Source of the DNA: Cristatella mucedo
Lineage: Eukaryota; Bryozoa; Phylactolaemata; Cristatellidae
Assembly: GCA_009760855.2 (NCBI GenBank)
Contig: WPIO01000004.1
Location: forward strand, 7,239,001 to 7,303,000
DNA: 64,000 nt
Direction of reading: 5' to 3'
Below, piece after piece: positions 56,901 through 64,000 of this stretch (within the stretch, counting starts at the first letter, position 1; each line of letters starts with the position of its first letter). A program made the position numbers and the translations under genes. The notes below the pieces were generated by a model. That model searched no databases and was not told the origin of the DNA. It worked only from the letters and a program-made list of their open reading frames with translations.

Positions 56901-59900
56901 GGCCAGCATGTGTGCAGGGCCTGTCTCGGCAATTAGTTCGGTATTGGAAACAAGCTGCTGACCGGATGAAGATGGTGCTACTAGCAGCCATAAAGCTACT
57001 CCCACCTCCTCTGGGGGGGGGGCAGAAGTTTGCACATCGACATCATCAACCTCACCCTCCATCTCCCCAAACTGACAGTTCGAAGAAAACTCAAGCCTGC
57101 AGACCAGAGAAGAGGTGATAGTTTTATGCAACAAAATTTGGCGCACTTCCGTCAAGTGGCAAGATGGCGCAGCATTGTCTTTCCGTGACGTAACTACTAC
57201 GACTCGAGGCAGTGAGTCCACAGGCTGCAGTGAGCTGCTCGTGATTTAAAAGTGAGCAAGTTTTTATATTCAAGATTATACTGTACATCGCTCACGAATC
57301 AGTCCCCAAATATAGTCGCCCATAATGTTCTCATTCTACTGCCTTTAGCAGCAGAGCTTAAAGTCAAGCAAGTCCTGGTGGCAGCTTGGTCCTTCGAGAA
57401 AGCCTCGTGTTCTCTTTGAATTTATTACGATGAGCATCAATGATGTGGACTAGAAAGGACATCCTGTTCCAACTGAACCGTCAGGTTCTTCACCCGAATC
57501 TCTAGCAACCCTACATAGCCACCAGCGATTGTGATTGGTCAGGAAGCCCATAACCATGGCGATGAAGCTGCTCCAAAAACTACCCTCTGCTAACCAGTTA
57601 GCTTCCTGTGGAATTCATTGACGTTCAGTGACGTTTTTTATCTGCGGTCCCACAAAGACACCCAGCTTATACGGCGCCGTTTGTGCACATAGAGCTGGGT
57701 CAGCCTCAGCTATGGGCACAGTGCCCAGAAGCAGAAGCTGTTCAACATTGTCACCAGTGTCTATTTATACATCAAGATTTAGGGTTTAGTGGTAAGATTT
57801 CGTATATTTTTGAGTTTGAATTGTTGGCTTTAGAGAGAAACTCTAAACAGAAAAGATATCTCAAAACGCGTTTATTTAATGTAAACGCAAACAGATGCTG
57901 GTGCTGGCCATGTTGAACAGCTTCTGCTCTGTGCCCATAGCAGAGGCTGACCTGGCTCTGTGCACAAACGGCGCCCTATTAGCTGACACCGGCATTAACT
58001 TTCACTTCAAGCAGCCTAGAGAGAAGGAGAAGTTTTCAAAGGTACTCGATAGCAGCAGACTTCTGAGCTAGAGCTGCAAAAAAGAGTTTCATGAGGCCCA
58101 ATCGAATGTGCAATGGTGGCATAAGAATATTCCGACGGTCCACCAGTGGCTGCCACTTGACACTGTTGCCGACCACAGACAACTCGGCCTACCGTTGTTG
58201 CCAGCCAGTCATGCCTGTGATAGTGCAGTCCCTGCTGTCACAGAGACAAAAGTGAACAAGATAAAACTGACTTGAAGGCCGATCAGGAACGACACCATTT
58301 TTTTTAGTCTCCGCTGACCCCCCCCCCCCAGCCGAAATCTTCACCACACATCAAGGCATTGATGATATGGCATCATCCTATTTGAGGATGCATCGAGTGA
58401 GCCAGAGGAAGATATGGATACTCGCTCCCATTATGGAACAGAACGGCGCTGACAACTTGTATTTTTATGACAATTTAAAACAGGTTGATTGCAGTACGAC
58501 TTACTACTAGTGATATTACAAAAAAAATACATTGACCATCCACAATAAAAAATATTTAACTTGACTTTTAGCCATAGCTGCATCTACAGTGCTCTGCAGT
58601 GAAAATCTCTCAGTGAAAATCAGTAAATGTCAAATTATGACTGCCTTCCCTGGTCACAAAAGCAAGGTTTTGGAGGAATGGGGGCCATTTTCAATACTTT
58701 CGAAGCATTCAGCAATTTGTAAATAAACGCTTACTACCTAAAATCAAAAATCAAATAAAATAAAATTGGTAAACATTGTAATACTCACTTGGTGCCGGTC
58801 TGCACGATGAATACCTCCTTGCCCCTGACAGATTCTTTAATTTCAACCATCGTCTCTGCAATGGCAGGGCAAACAGACTAAATTACTGCTAGCAAGGCAG
58901 GGCAGGTAGGGACACTGACACGGACGGCAGCGATGGAGGCGTTGCAACCGCACCCACACGACTTCGAAGCAACAGCAGCACAGATGGAGGTGAATGCTGA
59001 ACGTGGCCACACACGAGATATGATTGGGACCGTCCATAGAGTACGAAAACTGCATACCAAACAACACTCCTCCCAATAGGCATATTGCTTCCGTGACAGC
59101 CTGTAGCAAAATCGGTAAAAGCTAAGCTAGGACTGACTGCTAGCTTTGAAGAAAAAATTCTGAGCCTCTCACGCTACGTCTGCTGTGTCAGTCATTGGCC
59201 TAGGTTTGAGCACTGAGCAATTAACCAGCAATGATTTGCATAGCGCCCTACGACAACTAAATCTGTATCCAGGCACTTCACATATACCTCAAGGCTCGTG
59301 ACCACGAACTCGGTCGTCAAAGACAAGCACCTTCACACCTGAGCCAAACCAAGATTCTTCTCATATTCATTCCCGGATGTCAGCAGATTTCTTTAAACTA
59401 AACGACGATAAAATGGAACTGCTGCTCATAGCGTGTGGCTGGACTAGAAGGCTGCGCACTTTTAATGGGTAATGCAAGTGCTCGAAATTTAGGTTTCCGA
59501 CAGGTGACTAAATTTTAAAAGCTTCTTTCAGAAGACTGCTTCTACAGCTAGCCGTCATATCCGATCCCTATCTAAGATTAAGGACCGTCTACCACGAAGG
59601 CTTGCAAACAATTTACCTATCTCCATGCGTGTTTCTCTCTAGATTATTACAATTCCGTTTTTGCTGGGCTACCAAAAAAGGCAACTAGGCCAATGCAGCT
59701 AGCTATGAAAATGGCTGCAAGGCGAGTTTGAAAATCCCAGATGTTTGACCATGTGTTTCCTTGGCTAAAAGAGCTAGAATGGCTTCCGGTTGAACAACTG
59801 ATATAGCCAAGTTCTTACGCTGACCCACAAGGCTTGCCACGGCTTGGCTCCTCCATACCTAGCTGAATTGCTGCACCATTTTCAGCCTCCTCGTGCCCTC

Positions 59901-62900
59901 AGGTCCTGTATGGACAATAAATTAGCTGTTCCATTCCTGCGCTTAAAGACCGTTGCCGACAGAAGCTTTAGCTTTGCAGGTCCTCGACTGCGGAACTCGC
60001 TTCCACGATTCTTACGCAAAAAAACTACTCTCCTGCTGCCGACTATGGCATGTCCTTTCCAGCGGTCCTGAGCTGCTACTTCTATGCTACTCACTACCTC
60101 AACTGCTCTCCTGACTCTGCTATGCTTCCCACTTTCTCTTTGTTGCGTGAGACGAAGTCTGTTGGCTACCGAATGCGTACCGAAAGCCGCTTAGGCTGTG
60201 AGTGCGCTATACAAAACTCCCCTACGTAACACCCACATAGTCTGTGTGGTTTTGTGGAGTTACAGATGGAGATACGTAGATTCTGTCACTGACTTTTAGG
60301 TCCCTTCATTCTCTGGCTCCAGCCTAGCTATCAGATCTACTCCCCCCCCCCCACAAGCCTGAGCATCATACCACCTGCTTTTCGGACTCAAATCGTTTAG
60401 CTATACCTCGTACGAATCTCAAATCCTTTAGATATTTAGACAGTATGTGTTTAGTTTGTATGCTCCCAAAGAGTGGAACCGACTAATGTCACGATATCCC
60501 CTGACTTGACGACATTTCAGAAAGCTAGAAATATGCTGTTCATCACAGCATATAGTAGGTCCTAGTGATGAGCCCATTGTGTGATTAGTTGTGCTGACAC
60601 TGCATGCTACCACTAACCATATTGTACATGTTGACACTGTGCATGTCATGTTATGCCGTGATGGCACACTAGGTAAGGCGGTTGCTTTCACGACCTTCTA
60701 CGACCTCGGTCCCGAGGTCGTAGGTTCGATTCCTGCGGTGGGAGATTCTTTATCGCCACTGCAAGCGGTGGTGATAGCCGTAAAGGCTCTTCTGTAGCTA
60801 TACAAAAAGAGGCTGCTTAATCAGCTAGAAATTTTTTTTATACTTGTTGACAGCGTGCATGCTACCAATATGCATATGATCTTGTTTCCTTTACAGCATA
60901 AGCAAAGTGCCTAGAAATTTAGTTCTCTAAGCGAGCTGTACAAATGCATCATTTGATCATTATATTATTATCAAAAGCATTCACATGCCCCCCCCCCCAG
61001 ATGAGCCCATTTGCTGATGCTGTTGAGGCTGCAACTAGCTTAACCACTCAGGAGTGACGTCATCAGCAAGGGAAATGAATTGAGCGAATCATGTGGTGAC
61101 ATATAAGCGTGGCTAGGCAGAGGAAGAGATGCAGAAATGCACGAAATCGAAAAATTTCAGAGCATGCATCCCAATGCTTAAAGATATCCGCGAATGTTCA
61201 GAACCAAGCATTGATGAAGATTATCTCCCCTTTCTGGTCAATCGGACTCGAACCGGTGAAGCTGCAGCATGCCAAAGGCAGAGGAGCAGAAAGACTTTGC
61301 TAAAGATATTCTGCTAGTCCTCGAGAAAAAGCATCGAAGCAGGGGGCAAGATTGGTCGTGTATTTTGAATGAGGGGAGATTTCGTCAGGTATAATCTGGC
61401 TAATTACACTGGGAAGGGCTCCGTGGCCAGCTGCCGCTGCATAGGCAACCAGAACAAGACATTAAGCCGAAACCACTGTCTACGAAAGATGGCTGCACAA
61501 TGGGAGGCCAGCTTTACCATGCTAGCACGGTCAGCAGAAGCAGCTGCAGGAACCGAAATTTGCAGGCAAACAGTGCAGTGTCTACTTGCACAGAACATTT
61601 TCCGACGAGTGGCCAAGAAAGCAGCCTGTCTGAGTAAACAGCATGAGGCTGAAAGGCTGCTATGCTGTCAAATGCCACGCATACTGGAATTATTAAGGTT
61701 ATTGATTGGTGTGATGGACAGACAAATCAAATTTCAACTCTGTGGTAATAGCAGAATATTGGGTTGGAGTAATGCGAAGCACAGGTGAAAAATACAACAA
61801 GACTTCCTACAGCTCACTGTAAAGCATGGCAATTAATAATCATTTGGCTTAAGGCACTACCCCCCCCCACCCCCTCCCGACCCATTCCGGTGAAGGCGCG
61901 AAGCTCCCGTTTACTCCCATACTATTGCCTCTGACATTGGCACGCCTACGGCGATGCTATCAAGATGCCTTACAATCCTCCTGCTGAATGCAACTGAAGC
62001 ATGCACAGCCAGCATACTCCCGATTCTTGTGTATCACCGATCTCTCAGTATAAATTGCTACTGCTACGACACGGAGCTACAATACTAAGGGGATGCACCG
62101 AGAGAGCATTAAAAAATACACAACTAGCTGATTTAACAGCCTCTTTTGTATAGCGACAGAAGTGCCTTTACGGCTATCACGACTGCATGCAGCGGCGATC
62201 GCCCACCATAGGATTCGAACCCACGACCTCGGTCCCGAGGTCGTGAAAAGCAACCGCCTTACCTAGTGAGCCATAACGGCTGCTTAACAGCAAGAATCAG
62301 CAGATTTCCTACCTTTTGATAAATTTGCAAGTTCGACACCTATGAACGACTTGCATCAGCAAAGTTGTCTTGCTAGCCTTTCCACATCGCTACTATTTAA
62401 GGTCATTATAAAAGGGAAAAGTGTGCCAGCTATAGATCACATAAACACACGGTGCATTTCTAAGTCAACATTCAGGCTTGAGAAGAGGCATGCCAAGGAC
62501 CTCGAGATTGCATTTTCTGTTTCCTTTTGTAAAACACAAAATGTAACTCCGGTCTGCAATGCTGAGCCCTTCCATACTGAACCCTGGGCGACAAACCCAT
62601 GCTCAATTAGCAGCAAAATATCGGTATGCTCATCAACTAACAGCAAAGGTAAGCTTCTTAATTATGCACTTTATCATAAAAACAGCCAACTTTAACCAGA
62701 ACTTTAATCTCAGTACTATTTCGTACATTAATACTGAGAGTGCTACGTGTATAACGTTGACTTAAATACGTTTATGTGTGCAGATGTTTCCATTTAGTGA
62801 CTATCTGATGAGTTCAACATTTAGTAAGTTGCCACTACGGAATCGTATCCTCTTACAACCTTGACGGTCGTGACCACTACGGTGCTAGATAAGATCGTTA

Positions 62901-63799
62901 ATTGTTCTTGCAAGGGATAAAACGATTAGGTCTCCACATCTTTTAAGTCTGCCTGGACTCATAAAAATACGAGAGAAATCCGCTTGCATAAATGCTGCAT
63001 TGACTGCCCAGGGGACGATGATGACACGTCCGTTGGGAGAGGCAAACTTGCAATGCACGTTCCTTGAATCCGCCAACGAGACCTGGAGGTTGGATTGCTT
63101 GTACTCTAATAGCGCTTGGAGCAGACCGGTCAGACAGAATGAGAGCTTCAAAGCACCCACCCGATCAGATCATGACACGAAGCAATTGCCAGAAGCGAAT
63201 GCAGCTGCTGCCTACCGCGGTTCGTCTTGTGCAGGACCGAGCATCGCGCTTGCGGCACTCCCAGGCGGCTACAACGAGCGATAAGAAAGAGAGACGGGCG
63301 ACGAACCAAAAAAAAGAGGACTGGAGCTGCAGCTGCCAGACGAGAGGAGAGCGAATTGATACGCTCTGGCCGGCAGACTTCGTCGCTAAATAGAGATTAC
63401 GACGAAGAAGACATTCGAGAAGCCAAACCGCGCCGGAGCCCGGTCCTCCAGCGAGCTACGGGGATACTTGGGGTCCAACCAGATAGGTCCGGTTCGCGAT
63501 GGTGGCCAGCGGACCACTCACGCAGGATGATCAGAGGTTAAAATACAATCGGGGCGGCTGCGAGCGCGGCCGGAGAGCCGACGCCGCGCCGACCTTTCGG
63601 CATCTGGCGAGCATTAACGGTACAGCCGAACGCAGAGCGTACGCGACGGGCTGCACAGACGGGCGGCAAGCGATGAGGAAGCCGGCGAACAAGCGGCTCC
63701 GCCGCCACTAAAGGCTGCTTACTCGCAGATGTTCTGGGCCAGGTCGGGGTGCGAGTTACCGCACAATACTACCATGCCAGCCTTTCTTGAGCGCTCCAT
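53793..63799 (-). CDS. PRPSAP: Phosphoribosyl-pyrophosphate synthetase-associated protein (PRPSAP), partial gene span
   Basis: Minus-strand gene; exons at 63723-63799, 58789-58855, 56323-56495, 55004-55119, 54405-54639, 54112-54182 and 53793-53939. All recognised internal junctions are GT-AG and agree in phase. In other animals the product binds catalytic PRPP synthetase in the cytosol and modulates its activity. Identity: the synthetase fold pattern is clear ([43 protein letters not shown]), but the PRPP-loop position reads [10 protein letters not shown] instead of the catalytic DT.GT motif, and the family-specific DGR(N)SPP linker is present, both features of the associated protein. Missing: an acceptable exon between 63723 and 58855 (about 20 residues) and the terminal exon after DE at 53793. 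It cannot be assigned to the vertebrate AP1 or AP2 type. Confidence 0.92.
54112..54182 (-). CDS. PRPSAP: PRPSAP exon: strand before PRPP-loop
   Basis: Acceptor ttccgtcggcag|TA and donor ATGGTG|gtaagt, 71 nt. Encodes [20 protein letters not shown] then IMV. Entry phase joins G of the previous exon (GTA, V). The VVGDV.G.IAI pattern is typical of the family. Confidence 0.92.
54405..54639 (-). CDS. PRPSAP: PRPSAP exon: second half-domain start and family-specific linker
   Basis: Acceptor tctctccaacag|ATT and donor CCGG|gtgcgt, 235 nt. [20 protein letters not shown], then [17 protein letters not shown], then a linker with [17 protein letters not shown] and [15 protein letters not shown]. The DGR.SPP element marks associated proteins; here it is followed by a glycine-rich run that looks unusual for the family. 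Confidence 0.93.
55004..55119 (-). CDS. PRPSAP: PRPSAP exon: [11 protein letters not shown] region
   Basis: Acceptor ccattttag|GC (short pyrimidine tract) and donor GAGAGT|gtaggt, 116 nt, 38 codons. [20 protein letters not shown] and [18 protein letters not shown]. Entry phase completes a glycine codon with the previous exon, giving CKAG-IDH as expected. Confidence 0.95.
55120..56322. other. PRPSAP intron, no further gene recognised
   Basis: Open frames of 100-140 codons on both strands, no conserved domain. An ATT-rich patch at about 55600-55640 may be a decayed element tail. Confidence 0.5.
56323..56495 (-). CDS. PRPSAP: PRPSAP exon: first half-domain core
   Basis: Acceptor gccgcgtag|GA and donor GCCG|gtgagt, 173 nt. 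[20 protein letters not shown], then [20 protein letters not shown], then [15 protein letters not shown]. The SKQSKMR.RGSIV stretch is typical of associated proteins, where catalytic synthetases have a different charged loop. Confidence 0.95.
56640..56835. repeat. Degenerate repeat of about 18-20 bp in PRPSAP intron
   Basis: Repeated 'cgc(a/g)tccttggc(a/g)aa(a/t)g' units, about eight, with drift. On the minus strand they read as [15 protein letters not shown]-like repeats. They probably represent an old minisatellite rather than a protein. Confidence 0.75.
56836..57672. other. PRPSAP intron, no element recognised
   Basis: Contains a G9 run near 57013. Stops are frequent; nothing else is seen. 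Confidence 0.5.
57673..57975. mobile_element. Foldback (MITE-like) element with about 70-bp inverted repeats
   Basis: Left arm 57673-57748 starts ggcgccgtttgtgcacatag and ends at ttcaacat. Right arm 57909-57975 is its complement with a 9-bp deletion and few substitutions. The 160-bp AT-rich interior has no coding potential. Outer termini are the palindromic GGCGCC. Flanks tta(ta)c and cctatta do not give an unambiguous target duplication. Confidence 0.7.
58789..58855 (-). CDS. PRPSAP: PRPSAP exon: EIKESVRG region
   Basis: Acceptor ccctgccattgcag|AG and donor ACCAA|gtgagt, 67 nt. [20 protein letters not shown] and T; the exit phase makes a lysine with the next exon (TKNVNDD). Entry needs a preceding exon ending with one base, most likely G (Glu). 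Confidence 0.93.
58856..59227. other. PRPSAP intron, no element recognised
   Basis: Nothing recognisable beyond short chance frames. Confidence 0.5.
59228..59350 (-). mobile_element. SINE-B copy
   Basis: The reverse complement reads 'ggtttggctcaggtgtgaaggtgcttgtctttgacgaccgagttcgtggtcacgagcc' (A-box, tRNA-like arm), then 'gaagtgcctggatacagatttagttgtcgtagggcgctatgcaaatc', the L-A-type tail. Confidence 0.7.
59375..60275 (+). mobile_element. L-B LINE fragment, RT end to 3' terminus
   Basis: Broken frames: [17 protein letters not shown] region at about 59640, ELEWLPVEQ at about 59770, [20 protein letters not shown] at 59850, [20 protein letters not shown] at about 59930. The 3' end is 'ctgtgagtgcgctatacaaaactcccctacgtaacaccc' followed by the terminal 'tagtctgtgtggttttgtggagttacagatggagat'. 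Confidence 0.85.
60280..60978 (+). mobile_element. L-A LINE 3' region interrupted by SINE-A
   Basis: 'tctgtcactgacttttaggtcccttcattctctggctcc' through 'cttgacgacatttcagaaagctag' follows the C-terminal frame, with the 3' UTR to about 60652. A SINE-A intervenes, then the UTR resumes with 'cttgttgacagcgtgcatgctacc' and ends in the tail and ATT run at about 60975. Confidence 0.85.
60653..60832 (+). mobile_element. SINE-A, full-length reference copy
   Basis: 'gccgtgatggcacactaggtaaggcggttgctttcacgacc', the long head palindrome (with a partial duplication 'ttctacgacc'), 'taggttcgattcctgcggtggg', 'ccactgcaagcggtggtgatagccgtaaaggctcttctgtagctatacaaaaagaggctgcttaatcagctag', then an AT-rich end. Inserted in an L-A 3' UTR. 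Confidence 0.93.
60979..61368. other. PRPSAP intron, no element recognised
   Basis: A C10 run at about 60990 and a 62-64-aa plus frame (61109-61317) with no recognised domain. Confidence 0.45.
61369..61790 (+). mobile_element. Possible Tc1-like DNA transposase relic
   Basis: A 139-codon plus frame with [20 protein letters not shown] followed by [15 protein letters not shown] resembles the second helix-turn-helix and linker of Tc1-type transposases (S..TVRR.L...G......KKP.L...H...RL). The later [16 protein letters not shown] is like the W.DE..F.LFG segment, with the catalytic acid region degraded. Terminal repeats not found. Confidence 0.5.
62120..62290 (-). mobile_element. SINE-A, near full length
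   Basis: The reverse complement runs from 'gccgttatggctcactaggtaaggcggttgcttttcacgacctcgggaccgaggtcgtgggttcgaatcc' to 'tcgctatacaaaagaggctgttaaatcagcta'. The body is slightly shortened before 'gtgatagccg'. Confidence 0.9.
62313..62339 (-). CDS. Doubtful PRPSAP micro-exon (GVELANLSK)
   Basis: Open stretch reading GVELANLSK, closed by an acceptable donor (AAAAG|gtagga) in the phase required by the next exon (K-E-T). The family has a G.ELG segment here, but several residues before ET would be missing, and the 5' side has no acceptor compatible with exon 1 (tcatag|GT gives the wrong phase). Chance match is quite possible, and the true exon may be elsewhere in the intron. Confidence 0.25.
62345..63722. 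other. PRPSAP intron 1, CpG-rich near exon 1
   Basis: AT-rich to about 62900, then CpG-rich. A 117-aa plus frame (62342-62695) and a 91-aa minus frame (62885-63160, containing [20 protein letters not shown]) have mixed composition but no recognised domain. The missing PRPSAP exon is expected in this intron or the next. Confidence 0.4.
63723..63799 (-). CDS. PRPSAP: PRPSAP exon 1 with start codon
   Basis: Start at 63799; 25 codons plus 2 nt to a strong donor (TGCGA|gtaagc). MERSRKAG, then [17 protein letters not shown], matching the beginning of the synthetase fold (a beta strand, then the GNS/GSS H-P/Q-DL motif). A second in-frame ATG at 63775 is possible, but the upstream ATG gives an N-terminal length closer to the family. 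The flank at 63800-64000 is moderately CpG-rich; no TATA box was identified. Confidence 0.88.
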
Positions 63800-64000
63800 T
63801 CCAGCACTAACTCAAACGACCGCGGAGTTTATGACCTTGAACTTGGTGGGCCCAGCACTCGATCGGCACCTGCCCGCATCGCCTGCTACGATGCTCCTAG
63901 CAGTAAGGAAAACGGAAGGATCCTTTTAAAAAGAATTTTTAATTTATCCCATTCTTACCTATTCGTCTTTAAGTTTTAATTTATTTTTCTAAGAATGATC

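Noticed and set aside
60653-60832. Functional tRNA gene
   Set aside because: A- and B-box-like motifs are present, but the arm between them is a long palindrome, there is no cloverleaf with an acceptor stem, and a SINE body follows. Several similar copies exist in the window.

Overview
The window reads as nuclear DNA of an invertebrate animal. It has spliced exons with GT-AG borders from two metazoan genes, many L2/CR1-type LINE fragments, tRNA-derived SINEs, and long dinucleotide and trinucleotide microsatellites. I see no bacterial operons, ribosome binding sites, CRISPR arrays or rRNA. A spiralian such as a mollusc or brachiopod would fit, but nothing seen fixes the phylum. LAYOUT: (1) About 2.4-32.9 kb is very GC- and CpG-rich, packed with (CT)n, (CCG)n, a 15-bp minisatellite and several long hairpins. 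Its one recognisable protein exon is a nicotinic acetylcholine receptor-like ligand-binding-domain exon on the minus strand at 4005-4159; the rest of that gene was not found and probably lies outside the window or in undetected exons. Two exon-like open stretches at 30.1-31.0 kb (minus) are unidentified. (2) About 33-50.2 kb is AT-richer and is mostly a graveyard of two L2/CR1-like LINE families, called here L-A and L-B, with nested SINE insertions and large local duplications, direct and inverted, concentrated at 41-50 kb. An L-B copy at 37.5-41.1 kb (minus) still shows endonuclease, reverse transcriptase and C-terminal segments in order. (3) About 53.8-63.8 kb (minus) carries most of a phosphoribosyl-pyrophosphate synthetase-associated protein (PRPSAP) gene: the first exon and six internal exons with mutually compatible phases, one doubtful tiny exon, and no detectable terminal exon. 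Its introns hold LINE and SINE copies, a foldback element and a possible Tc1-like remnant. REPEAT ECOLOGY: SINE-A has a tRNA-like head whose centre is a palindrome, and a 3' end resembling that of L-B. SINE-B has a tRNA-like head and a 3' end resembling that of L-A. This suggests two LINE/SINE partnerships. PRPSAP in other animals is a non-catalytic partner of PRPP synthetase and the receptor subunit belongs to a cation channel; nothing links the two genes functionally. No wholly new gene system is evident. The most unusual items are a 70-bp perfect palindrome at 53605-53674, the foldback element at 57673-57975, the palindrome-headed SINE family, and the shared-insertion inverted duplication at 41.3/45.0 kb. 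All similarity statements come from reading the sequence; no database search was run.
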